This document shows positions 24,701-38,101 of a stretch of DNA of 64,000 nt, piece after piece (the stretch's first letter is position 1; each line of letters opens with the position of its first letter). Location of the stretch: positions 1,984,143 to 2,048,142 of the forward strand of contig NC_020175.2 in the NCBI RefSeq assembly GCF_000224145.3, written 5' to 3'. The notes under the pieces are model-generated. The model was not told where the DNA came from. It did not search any database and saw only the letters and a list, made by a program, of their open reading frames with translations. The DNA is from Ciona intestinalis (Eukaryota > Chordata > Ascidiacea > Phlebobranchia > Cionidae). Both the position numbers and the translations under genes were made by a program.

Positions 24701-27168
24701 CACCGAGTGTCAAGGGAAGAAATCAGCAACCAAAAAATTTTTGAAATATTACCTTTGTTTTTTGGATACAACTCGGAAGTGCCAGATCCCACTACAGCAA
24801 GGTAATTGCATCGAAACAACATCTCAGCATGAGCTATTCCACAAGGGTCAGGAAAGTCTAATAATTTGATTTGTAAAATTAAAATTTGGATGAAGCTTTC
24901 CTAATTTAAAATTAAGCGGTTGTTTAGATAGTGAAGGGTTTGTCATTCTACCATGAAAGAATAAACGAATGTTGCTACAGTGTTTTTAAGCATTTTACAA
25001 AAATTCCATAAGTTTTATGCCAATATATTATCTATTAAACCAAGAACTGCTGCTGTTGTATAAACTTGACGAGGGACAATCTGTTATTTAAATATCGGTC
25101 TAATTTTATTTTGTTTGTTTTAAGAGTAGGCAATTTCCTTGGCAAAATTCGTACTTATTGTCAAAACTTCTAAACATTTTTAGCAAATTTAAGTGTTGCC
25201 TTGCAGATTTCTATGCAGTTTTGCTGTAATTGTCATTTTGGCACAAACAGAGAGTTGCATTTGTAGAAACCCCATGGGTACAATCATCTCTTAAAGGTAA
25301 AAAATTCTGGCTCAAGTAATATGATGTACAAACTAATTAAACTGTTCAATTTTTTTAATATAGGTGATCATTTTGCTAGACTACTATTTATAAAATTTTT
25401 CACAAAGGTTGTTTTGTCTAATTATTACTAGTGAGATATTGTCTGCCTTTGAATACAACAGGCCACAAGTTTTCTTTATTTACTTCTTCATAACAAAAGT
25501 TTAACAACAACATGAATGAAACAAACTTGCTATAGAACGAACATCATGAGATTTTTTAATAATAAAAAAGCATGAAGTATATAACATACATATATACAAA
25601 AAAAATTAAACAAAAATCATTATTTATCATGAAATATTTTACTTGTACTATGTTGTAAAAATAAAGTCAGGTTTAGACTGCAAGTAAACTGCTTGTTTTT
25701 GACATCACATGCCCTAATGCAACATAACTATTACCTATCGATGATGACGTTTTATAATATAACAATCGAGATGAATGTGCCCACTACCTAACCACCCACG
25801 AAATCGAAACATTGTGTATGAGCCGCACATTTTTACAACCTGCGCTGCGGATAAATAGCTTAATTGCTTTTTGCTACACACTTAAATATGCCCAAATAAA
25901 ATGAAAAAAAGGATGTTTTAAAATTTAAAAGACGTTTACATATATTTTATTGCGAAAAAAATAGGAAATTGCTTTTTTTAAATGAGACCAAAATTGGGAT
26001 TACGAGTACATAAAAAGAACTTCACTACCAACATTTATGTAACCTGTGGTAGGACCGCAACATTTGGCACGATACGCAGTAAGAGGTTTATACAGCAGCA
26101 GGGTACGAATTATTATTTTGATAGTTCATGTTATACAATTCTCAAGAGCAATAACTTGCTTTTTACATTACTTATCGACAGTACTAGTTTTCAGAATAAT
26201 GCTCTTTGGGCGAACAAGCTTCATGCTTGTAAGTTAAAATTTCATCATAATTTAATTAGTTACGAAACTCCTGAATTCCAAAAGGTTGATCAAGTAAATC
26301 GCTTATTGATATTATAACAAGAATAATTATTGTGTCAATTACCATTTTTGTAAAAATAATGTAAATTTACTGTGCTGACGGAAATAATCAACGTGTCTTT
26401 CTGCTCTATGGCATAACAACACTGGGTTGATTAAGAAAATTTTACAAAGCATTTAAAATAGACGGCACTAGTGAAGAATCTTTCGGTACATAGCAGAATA
26501 GGCTGGTGGAAAGTGTTAGTGGTTGGTGGTTAGGGGGTTAGGTGTTGATAGTTAGTGGTTAACTGGTTAGGGGTTAGTGGTTAGCAAATCAGGTGAGAGG
26601 GAAGACTCTTCATTAGCACCAAATAGACTACTTTTAGGTTTATTACCACATAAATATTAAAGGTGAGTGACACTTAACACTGATTTCAGTGCATCCACTA
26701 ACAAATCAAAACAAGTTAATGCCAGTCCAATAAAATGGTGCAGCATGACTTAATTTGTTAAACATAATTATCACCTTGACGTTCCTTTTCCTTGAGTGGA
26801 AATGTGTTATAAACACGAAACCCATTTGTCATTCCACAAACAAAACAACCTGGAAATATACTTGAATTTAAAATTATTTAGTCTCATGGTAAAAATGGAA
26901 ATAAATTCTAAAATAAACAACAACAGGCTGAAAATGTTTCGTTATTATGACATAAATTATCAGTCTTGCACCTCCAAGATTTTACAAAAACCAGTTTTTG
27001 CTTAAAAATTTGTACATAGATTGACAATAGAGATGCTCAAATGTCATCTAAAGGTACCAGCAAAGTTTTTTTTTCGTTGGTATGTCCCTCTAAGCAGGTA
27101 AACAATCGCTACTCCGTAATAAACTTACCATGGTCCTGATTAAATGAGCAACACAACAACGACGCCAT
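21749..27168 (-). CDS. WDR45B: WD-repeat protein 45B (WIPI3), PROPPIN autophagy factor, ten exons, apparent 1-base frameshift in exon 8
   Basis: A seven-bladed propeller that binds PI3P/PI(3,5)P2 on autophagic and lysosomal membranes. The PROPPIN signature L/FRRG appears as [11 protein letters not shown] in exon 7 (23248-23333). Long matches to WDR45B are [16 protein letters not shown] and [19 protein letters not shown] in exon 4, and [18 protein letters not shown] in exon 9. Lysines at the IWDDLKKK site point to WDR45B rather than WDR45. Exons from the 5' end: 27168-27129 (starts [14 protein letters not shown]), 26849-26775, 24857-24753, 24305-24123, 23651-23578, 23517-23401, 23333-23248, 22745-22637, 22104-21986, 21852-21749 (TGA). 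Without the extra base the product is ~336 aa (human 344). In exon 8 the reading frame after HGTVHIF breaks at a run of five T (coding strand, near 22677-22681); four T would keep the frame into the next exon. All other junctions are in phase. This is either a sequence error or a disabled allele. Confidence 0.92.
22931..23060. mobile_element. MITE of the AGTAGGGTGG family, internally deleted
   Basis: It starts AGTAGGGTGGGGAAAGACGG and ends 'catcctcccccaccctacta', flanked by tat/tatac. The middle is shortened (about 130 bp against ~190 for other copies). It is in a WDR45B intron. Confidence 0.85.
23690..23930 (-). repeat. Diverged SINE in a WDR45B intron
   Basis: 'tgttacaacatgggcttctg', 'ttttatacactttgttaaag', 'agctgataattcgaacgact' and 'gttaagtgtgttgcacaaga' keep the order of the antisense SINE body. 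The tRNA-like head is lost. Confidence 0.6.
24858..26774. other. Long WDR45B intron 2
   Basis: 1.9 kb of AT-rich intron. Apart from the small GGTTAG-rich element at 26464-26620 I see no gene or RNA in it. The longest open frame (25982-26317) has no recognisable composition or motif. Confidence 0.5.
26464..26620. mobile_element. Small inverted-repeat element with GGTTAG-like interior
   Basis: The left end GGCACTAGTGAAGAATCTTTC-like sequence is matched by the inverted right end (gaagactcttcattagcacc). Between them lies 'gttagtggttggtggttagg' followed by further imperfect GGTTAG/GTTAGTGGTTAG units. A second copy with the same left flank and interior lies near 49475-49615. Confidence 0.6.
27020..27100. 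repeat. Fragment of the 'gatgctcaaatg' inverted-repeat element
   Basis: 'gatgctcaaatgtcatctaa', 'aggtaccagcaaagtttttt' and 'cgttggtatgtccctct' are the end blocks of the element that is present with both arms at 63194-63652. Confidence 0.55.
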
Positions 27169-28513
27169 GTAGAACTTGCAAATTTCCTAATACTGTATTG
27201 AAAATTTGTGTCTTTTTTGACGCCAAAATGAAGTAGATAGTAAATAAAAAAGGTAACTGCTTTTTTCTTTTGTTCTCTCGGACGAATATGACGTAACGTT
27301 TGTGTGATATTGCTGGAGAAATAAAGATGTTATTTTATCTTAAAAACGTATTCTGGTGTATACTGCATAAATCTAAACAAACCCATGAAAGGGGGCAAGT
27401 ACAACACACCGATTTTGTGTATATTATAAAATACATTTGTTTTTAAAGTTCTTGAAAGAAAGTTGTTACTCTCAAGCAAGCGGTGAAAAATGTTGGTGCG
27501 CTGGACCAGAGTCAAATCTACCCATATACAAACTTTCATTTATTTGTTGGTATGTGCCTAGAAATAAGGTTCACATACAATAAACATCTACATAGCAAAA
27601 ACAAATAAATATTCTTCTATGAAAAACTAGTATAAGAGCACAACCATAGCCGAAAACTTTTTAGAATGTGGAACAGGCAGGGATATAGTTAGACTTTTTT
27701 GATGCGAATGTTTATACTATACATTAATAATTTTGGTAGATTAACTACAAGTTGCAATGCTGTTAATATAAAAAAAAGAATTTGTGTCCCGCATTACCCC
27801 ACTTTATAGTTTTATGTTGCCAATTTTTAAATAATTTGCTTTTAGTTTAAGAGTTTATATCTCACGTGGAACTTAAACATAAAATACTGATAAGATAATA
27901 AATGAAAAATATATTCGAAACTTAGTCTTAGGCACTTGGGAGGAAATTTATGAGAAGTGGCTTGTGCGAAAAATGGCATAGCAATATTAAATTTGTGACA
28001 AAAAAAAACAAGCTTTGTCTTAAGTTATTTCAATTATTTTGTTTTAAAATACGCATTTGTGGAGTCCTATCTTACTCCACCCTGTATATATACGTATTTT
28101 CATTGCAACAGACTTAATGGAAATTGCTCCACTCCAAACCTAGGGGTCACTAATGGGTTGTCCAAATTGTCAGACACGTAAAAAATCATCTGCATAGTTA
28201 CAATTGTGGTAACTGGCATGAGGGTTAATAGTAACATACATGCTAACTCGTAAGCTGGCATGAGGTGTTAAACCTGTGTGATAAGGACTGTCGTTTTACG
28301 GCCACGCGAGGGTAAACTAAGCTACATTCATTCATCATTAAACTATCTAAATGACGTCATAGATATGTACCCAACCTTTGCATCAAATCATTTCAGCTCT
28401 CTTGTATATCTAAAAACGAGACATGCTTTTTGAAAATAAAATAACGAGTAAAGATAAAAAATATTATGAAAACCGATTTTTTCATTCGACAAATAAGAAG
28501 CAATTAACTTTAA
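27169..28513. other. Intergenic DNA between WDR45B and the AF10/AF17 gene
   Basis: 1.3 kb upstream of WDR45B. It holds a SINE at 28115-28345 and, at about 27782-28085, a stretch with 'tttgtgtcccgcattacccc' and 'gtcctatcttactccaccct', likely the two ends of an old MITE. No TATA box or gene is evident. Confidence 0.5.
28115..28345 (+). repeat. SINE copy without tRNA-like head
   Basis: 'aacctaggggtcactaatgg', 'acatgctaactcgtaagctg', 'ggactgtcgttttacggcca', 'cgcgagggtaaactaagcta' and a cattcattcatc tail. It lies just past the AF10/AF17 3' end. Confidence 0.75.
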
Positions 28514-31500
28514 TTAAATGTTGTTTGTATAAAACTGGTAAGCAGGTGTATTTGAAGGTGCTGGGTTAGCTGGTTTGTGAAACTTTGGATCTTGGTATTG
28601 CAATTCTCCCGTTTTATTTAAATGTTTGGTTGCAGAGAAAGATGAAGATAGGTTGGCTTTCAATGCAAGCAGTTGGTTTCTTGTGTGTTTTAACATTTCG
28701 AGGTTACTTTCAAGTTGTAGGTTTTCTTCCCTTACATTCTGTAGCATTTTCAGAAGTGGTGCAACTAAAATTATAGACAAATAGTTTAAACTGCCGCATG
28801 CGGTTTACAAAGACATGTAATTAAATAAAACAAACACTTAAAAGTGGTTATTTAAATTCACGAACAACTTGCAATAAAAGACATGGCTTTTTTTACTGTG
28901 GATATGTGTTTTAATATATCGAGGTTGCCTTTTTTTCTCATTTTTATGTAATTCATTAAAAAACATGGAGTTGAGTCTTTTTTATTTGTTTATTTATTTT
29001 GTTTATTTGCAAGAAAATGACAAGCATTATATTAACTTCTTTGTTTTTACACAACTTTGTTGCTGGTTAATTTGAACTTACCCGAGGAAGGTGCTCCGAA
29101 CTCATGAAAGAACTCCAACATATCGGACTTTTGTAATTGAATGAGGTTTTCGATAGCTGTGAGCCCATCATCAGATGTTGCTTGATCAGGTGGTAAAGTG
29201 AGTCTTGTAAAAAGTATATTCGAATTACAAACCAAAGTTAATGATGCCATTGAGTTCCTATTATTTGCGTATGCCAACTGTATTCATTAAATCAAACATT
29301 TTTCAAAAGATCTACTTAAATTAGCTTTAATTTACAGATATGAACCATGAATAAGAAAATTTCAAAGCTGCCAAAACTGTCATTGGCGGACATTGACTTG
29401 GAATTAGAAAATATAATTTCTAGATCACGTATGAACTTACTTGCGCTTCCCAATATCAGTTGGTTGAGAAGGTTTTAAACTTTCTTCACCAAACGTTGAC
29501 AAATTTATTACACTGTGTTTGGGTGCTACTGCATAACCAATATCTTGTAAAATATTTTTTTCTGCTTTTCGACCTGATGGTGCTTTCTGTAATGCAACCT
29601 TAGTAATTGGTTTCAATTTCTGTTCTTTGCTTAATTTAGCAGGAGTCAGTTCTCCACCTGTAATATTCAAATCAATGTTTGTGAAATTTATTACTAATAT
29701 TTAATATGTTTAGGCTAACCACAACCGTTTTAAATAAAGTCAGCGGCATATAGTTATAACTAAGGTAGCTCCAGTGTTAAGTAGGTATGCTCGTGTAAGC
29801 AGTACTTGTATAACAATTATACACAAAACAATCTCTTAGTAATTTTTCAATTCAGCAATTTTAAATGATCAGTACAATAATTAATTTATTTACCATTAAA
29901 ATTTGTTTGTATTCTTGCATACATAAGGCTAATTTTTATTTATGTGAATAACTATTAGTGAAATCTGATACTTTATTATTTTGTTAATAATTAGGAATTA
30001 TTCAGTATAAACTACCTGATCGTTTTTTTGCGGGTTTTCGTTTAATTTTTTTTTCGGATTCCTTTACATGTTTTTCTTTTATACCAGTATTCTGTTGTTC
30101 CAGTGAATCTAAATACAAAATGTCTATTGGATGAAATTTCTAAATTTAATCGCACACTTTTAGAAACCCACTTTATTATTTAGGTTTATTGTAAAAGAGT
30201 GGAAGGAACAAACAATATAATAGGCTAAAACACAATACACAGGTAAATAGAAATTCATTCAAACAACTGACACAATTTTAAACTATTACCTGGTGTAGTG
30301 AATACGGTTGGTTCCTGTTTAATAGCGGAAATTGCGGCTTCAGCAAGTGAAGAAAGAGTAAAAGTATTTGATGCACTTTTATTAGTTGTATCTATTTTAT
30401 CTTCACAAACTGGTTGCTCAACTTTGTTCGCCATAGTGGAGCTGTCCTGTAAAAACAAACATGTAAAAAAAAGTTGACATAAATATATATCTATTATATT
30501 AATATAAACCATCTATGAATAAATAAATGAATGTAACTTACTTTACCCTCAAGTGGCCGGAAAACAGTCGCTATAACACTAGTGTTCTGTTTTATACACC
30601 TCATGCCAACTCACAAGTTATCAAGTATGTTACTTGTGGGTTATTTTTTCATTTTTGTTATGTATGGCTGATAATTTGAACAACCCATTAATGACCACTG
30701 GGTTGAAGCAATTGCTGTTGAGTGTCTTGGCCAAGAACACGTACACACGATAGCAGCGCCGAGTGTTTTTCTGGATTATAGGCAGGTGCACTTTCCACTT
30801 TGCTACGATGCCGGACAATGAATAAAAATAACTAATTTCCTCATATGGTTAAGCAACAATAGAAAAATATTAATAAACTGGCCTATATTTGCACATACTT
30901 TGTAGCTAAAGGTTGTACAAAGAGTCAAACTTACTTGAACTAAAGCGACTGTTTGTGGTGACCTAACTTCAGCGTTATTTGTCAAAGCATAGTTTGGATC
31001 CAATTGCGGTCTGCATAAAATCTATAGTTACAAAATTGTACCAACAAACTAAAATGTTTAAATCACTTGTTTACTCACTTGATATCTTTTGGTGAACGAC
31101 ACGTTTCATCATATGGGTTGGATGGGAGTCGATACACCTGTAAAACATACAAAAGATTTGTATCAGCTTAAAAAAAATCAAAAACCAAAACTGATAGAGT
31201 CATAGGGATTATTTCTTCCACCAAACATTTTATATTAGGCTTTTGCCCTTTAATGTTTATATTAAGCCTGCTTGGAACAGTTCATATATTTATAAGTGTA
31301 TTACTAGTTTGTGAAATATGAATAAATATTTCTAATTTATACCATACTATAAATTACTAGCATATTTGTTGTTTCAGATTACTAAGAAGTAGCAAATGCA
31401 AATGTAAAACTTTTTGGGAAATCGAAATCAAATTGCAATACTGAAATATCTATATCCTGTTTATTTAAAATATAATAAAACTAACTAAACTTTTAAGGTT

Positions 31501-34500
31501 ACCTCAACACACTATATAAAAAGTAATTCGATTTAAAACAGTAACTTTAATTTCACATGCACTGTGAACATTAATGTATATAATAATGATGTATTTAACA
31601 CACCAACCTTGCTACAAGATAATTTCTTAAATGGATTGTTTTTCTTTGTTTTTGAGAAATGTTGAGAGCAATAACCGCAATATTTGGTTGTGTTGCTACT
31701 GCCTGCTTCTTCACATAATAAACCAGACATTTGAGCGCTGTAAAGAAAGTTTCTAATCATTAGCTTTAGAAATACATACATTAGAAATCTTAAATTTGTT
31801 TAACCAACAACAGTGAAATTACTAAAAGTAGATACATGTAAATTGTAATAGGGTGGAAAAAATGGGACACCTTTTCCTTCTATTTTCTCGTCCCATTTAG
31901 TAGTAAACATAGAACATTGGAAGAATTATAAAATCGCATTTTCACGACTCTCATAAACAGTTGTTAACTGTTTAAAACAGGAACAGAATATTTGAATATT
32001 ATGTGCTAAAGGTGTTTTCCCCATCCTACTATATCCGTAAAAATGTATTTACTATAGGGGTTAGATCTGGATTTCATCATGTTTTAGGCTAACAATGACA
32101 TTTAAATAAATTGAAACAAATTACCAGGTGACATGAAAACTAAACTTGCAGCCAGATTTTGCACAATCCATGCACGCTCCAGTAGATGCTGATTTGGGAC
32201 GTTTCATCTCATCACATATGTAGCAACTCTGTTGTAGTGAGAAATATTATGTGGTAAGCAAGTTAGAACGAGAGAGATTTAAACAGTTAATGAAAGTGCT
32301 TTACTGCTTCTAATTTTTTTTACTGTGGCAACGCAAATCTTAAGAACAAAGTAATATTGAAGCATTGGTGCTTTTAAAAACCTGTAAGCTTTAAAAATAA
32401 TATAACATTTGAAACCTTTTCATTAATAGATACAGGCAAGGTGTTAAACATTTTCTATTTTATGCATTGCTAGTGTAACAATTTTTAACATAATATTCTG
32501 TTTAAATAAGTTGTGTGTTAAAATAAAGTTGTGCTTGCCGAACTAAGTATGACTTTTAGGTACTTATAACTCAAGCAAGCATTCAAAAAAACTATATCAT
32601 CCTAAAAACAATAAAAACAATGTCACATGTTAATGTTGTACTGTAAAAATAAGATATATAATACAACAAAGTTTTTAATTAAACAATACAAATACAGTTG
32701 TAGGATAAATAAGTTTCACTGTGCTACTCCAATGCAGCATAACTAGTAACCACTTGTGCAGTGCATGGGTGACAAAAAATTTCTATATATTGACCTACCT
32801 TTGCAAACCTCATGTCTGGAACTTTCTGTAAAGCGATCGGTTCCATTGTCGCCACGTTGCCGAAGCCAACTTCAGGAATATACAATGCGCAAACAACATG
32901 TGCCCAGCCTGTTTGATAATAAAATGATTCTGTGAGAAATAAAAAAATACTATGTGTATCCAATACAAACAAAGAGGTTGGAAAATGCTGCCCTAAAGGT
33001 TTATATAGCTGTTTAATAAATTTATTATAGTTTAATAAAAATTATCTTGGGGTATGCTTGACAAAGGGTGTAAAAGTTGTTCATAAGTGTACACATTCAA
33101 CTGTTGAGGCATCACTCTTCGTAAAAACAAAATACTAAATAGTCAAATATAGGTACAAATGTAATATTGTATCATTAAATGGCTTTAGTCTCAAATGGTA
33201 TTTAGATTTTATTTTTAAAAGGTGGCATATATTAAGGCTGTGTTTAAAATCGATGTATCACAAAAACGGTATTATTAACCTGGCAATAGTGCTGCTTATA
33301 ATAATTTACTTTTTTATGCATTGCTATTGCATGGTAACACAATAAGCCAATATGCAGACTTATTATAAGTAACTCAAGCGTATGTTGTTTGATGAGTATA
33401 CTCAGTTGAATATGTTTTTAGCTAAGGTTGATCTGAACTGCTTTAAAATAAAAGTAACCAACCCCTTTATTCGCAGTAGAACCAGTTTAGAAAACACTAC
33501 ATTATTCCCAAATGCTCATTGAAAATATTCTATGTTGCACAATCTTACATGTCATATCTGTTTTCTTCATAGCTCCACCTTCATGAGGACAAAGTTGGCA
33601 TTTCTGAAAATAAAGGATGGTTGATAAAATTGCTCTCTTTTGAAATCTCTTTTGTTAATTAACTAAAAAGCGTTTCTAGCTGCAAGTTTGTATATAAAGT
33701 AACGTACTCTTTACATTGTGGACTTAATGTAAAACGATGTCCCCCACCCCCAATAAATATTAGTTTGTCCGCCGCTGTTGCCGATAAACATTGCAGTGAG
33801 TCTCCAGGGTGGCACAAGCAATCACACAAAAATTACCACAATCCTGCATTAATTTAACTGTTTGACCAATAAACAGAACTATTTTAATAATTTTTATTTA
33901 CATTTATTACAATCCAAATTTACCAGTTGTCCAGCTACTTTTGATTCACATCTTTGACAAAACCAAGGGCCAGAGGGAACTTGCACAATTCCATAACAGG
34001 CTGTAGAATTAATATTAGTTATAAGAAACAGGTTCGGCAGATTCTAACTTATACAAAGATAGGAATGCACATTACAGAATTTCGAATCCAGGAGATTCGA
34101 ATCCTTTCGTATTCGAATCTAATTACGGGAATCGGTATTCTGTTTAATGATGTCATCACATGTCACCTCATATTCTGTATAAACAATTTTTGAAACTTAG
34201 TAATTTAAAAAAAATATTTTTGTGTTTGTGGGACTTTCGAGAGTAAACGTTTCGTAACGTCTTTTCATAGCTTGCTATACGTTTCATGACGCAAAAACTA
34301 CCCAATGGTACAATTTTTGATCATTTTACAGCTTGTGATCCAACAAGGCTGCTATGATAGGCTCAATAAGCTGACTTTTGTGGGTAAAAATATTTTTTCC
34401 TATAAATATAAAAAGATTCGAAATTCTAGATTCAGAGGAGCTGTTTGTTTGTCAGGAATCATGACACTCCCTTTTACTGCAAACATGCGAACAGCTCACC

Positions 34501-34811
34501 CCAGGTCCTTCAAATATAACATAACACTGTACTTTGCCAAAATTTCAATGTGTAAAATGCAACAATCACTTTAATCTAACAATCTGTGAAACATCCTCCA
34601 CTAGGTCCTATGAGAATTTAAACTCGAAAATTTACGCAGTTCATTCCTGCCACTCTGTGTTGTAAATTTGTGATAAGAAGAAACATAACATAAAAATACC
34701 TTGATGAACCGCTACAGAACATTCCTGTCCATCACAATAAACCAGAGGATTCTCAGCCCATCCTCTTTCATCAAGACAAACACAGCAGCCTGCTAACATT
34801 GGCTTCTCCAT
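28514..34811 (-). CDS. MLLT10: AF10/AF17 (MLLT10/MLLT6) homologue: PHD-knuckle-PHD reader with OM-LZ, 13 exons, 538 aa
   Basis: A chromatin reader of unmodified H3 around K27 and a cofactor of the H3K79 methylase DOT1L. Residues ~8-185 are the PZP module (CCVCLDERGWAENPLVYC, CYGIVQVPSGPWFCQRC, a C-x2-C/H knuckle, WAHVVCALYIPEVGFGNV, CYICDE, CGYC). A basic, Ser/Lys-rich middle follows. Residues ~430-500 are the octapeptide/leucine zipper that binds DOT1L (AIENLIQLQKSD, then LLKMLQNVREENLQLESNL). Exons: 34811-34700, 34000-33924, 33603-33549, 32908-32799, 32228-32125, 31737-31608, 31137-31079, 31010-30935, 30446-30290, 30108-30016, 29657-29441, 29257-29082, 28764-28514 (TAA). They total 1617 nt and all phases close; the acceptor at 29258 is chosen because the one at 29278 breaks the frame. 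Human AF10 and AF17 are about twice as long. One gene stands for both, so the symbol is a family label. A Cys replaces the usual Gly before WAHVV at the exon 3/4 junction. Confidence 0.92.
30527..30815 (-). repeat. Full-length tRNA-derived SINE, intron of the AF10/AF17 gene
   Basis: It lies between exons 31010-30935 and 30446-30290. The minus-strand head (30815-30750) has 'cgtagcaaagtggaaagtgc' with the B-box region in 'ataatccagaaaaac', then the standard SINE body ('gaccactgggttgaagcaat', 'ctgttttatacacctcatgc') and the 'tgaatgtaacttactttacc' tail. Confidence 0.8.
31848..32031. mobile_element. MITE of the AGTAGGGTGG family
   Basis: It begins aatagggtggaaaaaatggg and ends 'ttttccccatcctact' before atatcc. 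It has the family interior (tagtaaacatagaacattgg; gaatattatgtgctaaagg) in reverse orientation to the copy at 53981. It is intronic in the AF10/AF17 gene. Confidence 0.8.
34058..34440. mobile_element. Inverted-repeat element with GGATGCACATTACAGAAT end
   Basis: It begins 'aggaatgcacattacagaat' and 'ttcgaatccaggagattcga'. The interior ('actttcgagagtaaacgttt', 'caatttttgatcattttaca', 'gtgatccaacaaggctgcta', 'gacttttgtgggtaaaaata') is the reverse complement of the copy at 61124-61541. It lies in the first intron of the AF10/AF17 gene. The far end, near 'aagattcgaaattctagatt', is truncated. Confidence 0.75.
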
Positions 34812-34841
34812 ATTTCAAATTTAAAACATTTTACTACCTCA

Positions 34842-34860
34842 ACTAAAAACCAAACAGTAT
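34842..34860 (-). promoter_or_regulatory. 3' splice acceptor just upstream of the AF10/AF17 start (candidate trans-splice site)
   Basis: On the coding strand a pyrimidine-rich run ending tactgtttggtttttag lies 31 bases upstream of the ATG and ~160 bases after the DDX41 stop. With so little room for a 5' UTR exon, spliced-leader addition is the simplest use. This is inferred; no leader sequence is visible here. Confidence 0.4.
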
Positions 34861-35021
34861 TTAAAAAAAAAAAACAATGTAAAATACAGTTTACAAATAT
34901 TAAATTAAGTTTTATCGGTTAGGTTAGGATAATACATTAAAGCTGGTGTTTTATAAGTGATAACTTAAATAATTCACATGATTGTTGTGTTTAGTAAGCA
35001 AATTGTTGTATTTTAACAACT

Positions 35022-36950
<1,929 letters not shown>

Positions 36951-36957
36951 CTACCAA

Positions 36958-36972
36958 TCTGAAACAGAATGT
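36958..36972 (-). promoter_or_regulatory. 3' splice acceptor just upstream of DDX41 start (candidate trans-splice site)
   Basis: The coding strand reads cattctgtttcag|attgg, a strong acceptor 38 bases before the DDX41 ATG, preceded by ~210 AT-rich bases after the SUPT3H stop with no AATAAA. It fits either a 5' UTR intron or spliced-leader trans-splicing of a downstream operon gene. Confidence 0.45.
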
Positions 36973-37171
36973 TTATGACAAAACATGAAGTTTCAGTTTA
37001 AATTTTTGACAATATTTTTTGCGCTTATTTGTAAGAGTTTAATACAGCAGTAGGCCTATTGATTATTAATAATCTGTGTGCAGCCTGTTCCAAATTAGCA
37101 AAATTTTACCCTGAGGATTCATCTAAGCCAATTTTCCTAATTCAGTATATAAATATAGGCCTACACCCCTA

Positions 37172-38101
37172 CTAAAGTAAAAATATCAAATCTTTCACTC
37201 CGCAATCAACATTGTTAATATTACACCTATGTAATGGCGTTGTTGCTGTATACCGCCTGTAAGCCTCAGAAACATCATATGTTGTGAGTGGGGTGATCAC
37301 CTTTTCTTTTATATTTACTTTATCGTAACTTTTAGTTGCAGCTATATCTTTAACAAATGGCAACTTTTCATGCTTGATAAGCAATGCAAGGTGTACAATA
37401 TTAACAACAGTTTCGTGTGCCAAATATGCTATAACTTCCCATGCATCCATGTTAGGTTTTGTATCAAAATGGTCAACAAAATTAACAAACCATTGTAAAA
37501 ACTTGTTCATTCTTTTCAAAAATGTCACTTTGCGAGCTTGAGAATAAAATAAATATTGTTCTTTGTTCATAAGGCGTGTTTGCTCTTCAGCTCGCCGCAG
37601 ACGTTGAATTCTATCTTCATTTGATTTTGTATCATTCAATAAAGTGTATGAAGGGTCAATAAGAACAATGGAATTTTTCAAAATGGTTGATATTTTATTT
37701 ACTTTTGCACCACCACACAATTCACCAACATTATCAAATTCCATACCTTGCATAACTAACTTTTTGTTCTCCTTTAAATAAAAGTATTCATGTAATTGTC
37801 GACACTTTGAAAGAGATGTTCTCATCAGTACTACAATATCCTCTATTCCTATCTCGTTAGAATTTCTTAATTCAGCCATTTCAGCAGCTTTAGATAGCAA
37901 AACACATATTTGCGAATATACAATGTTAAGAACCAAAGTAGCAGTAGTCTTACAAGGTTGAGAAACATCTCCAGCAGCATGCATCATTAAAAGCAGATCG
38001 TCCAAAAGCAAATCTGACCCCAAGGAAGAACCTATAGAGTCTACTTCAATCTTGTGCGTATTTCTTTTGACAATGTTTTTCTCGGCGTTTTCTTCCGACA
38101 T
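37172..38101 (-). CDS. SUPT3H: SUPT3H (SPT3 homologue), SAGA complex subunit, 309 aa, single exon
   Basis: A nuclear SAGA subunit that contacts TBP and pairs histone folds. Residues ~30-112 form a histone fold (LLLMMHAAGDVSQPC, VLNIVYSQICVLLSKAAEMA, IGIEDIVVLMR), the part most like human SUPT3H (SLGDARRPLHETAVL region). The C-terminal half keeps the family block RRAEEQTRLMNKEQYLFYSQ and WEVIAYLAHETVVNIVHLAL, and ends with the YRRY motif region. The length matches the vertebrate protein. It is intronless and is the first gene of the minus-strand trio SUPT3H-DDX41-AF10/AF17. Divergence from human is higher than for DDX41, but domain order and length agree. Confidence 0.93.
   Translation of the reverse strand: MSEENAEKNIVKRNTHKIEVDSIGSSLGSDLLLDDLLLMMHAAGDVSQPCKTTATLVLNIVYSQICVLLSKAAEMAELRNSNEIGIEDIVVLMRTSLSKCRQLHEYFYLKENKKLVMQGMEFDNVGELCGGAKVNKISTILKNSIVLIDPSYTLLNDTKSNEDRIQRLRRAEEQTRLMNKEQYLFYSQARKVTFLKRMNKFLQWFVNFVDHFDTKPNMDAWEVIAYLAHETVVNIVHLALLIKHEKLPFVKDIAATKSYDKVNIKEKVITPLTTYDVSEAYRRYTATTPLHRCNINNVDCGVKDLIFLL

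Noticed and set aside
25982..26317. 111-codon ORF in the long WDR45B intron
   Set aside because: Composition follows the AT-rich intron, the opposite strand carries the gene, and no domain or splice partner is visible.
26464..26620. Interstitial telomere
   Set aside because: Units are imperfect and enclosed by short inverted repeats shared with another locus, so a dispersed element fits better than telomere capture.
21749..27168. WDR45B as a processed or decayed pseudogene
   Set aside because: All introns, splice sites and nine of ten exons are intact; a single homopolymer shift is better explained as a sequence error or rare allele.
34305..34574. 89-codon plus-strand ORF in the AF10/AF17 first intron
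   Set aside because: Most of it lies in the dispersed inverted-repeat element also found at 61124-61541.
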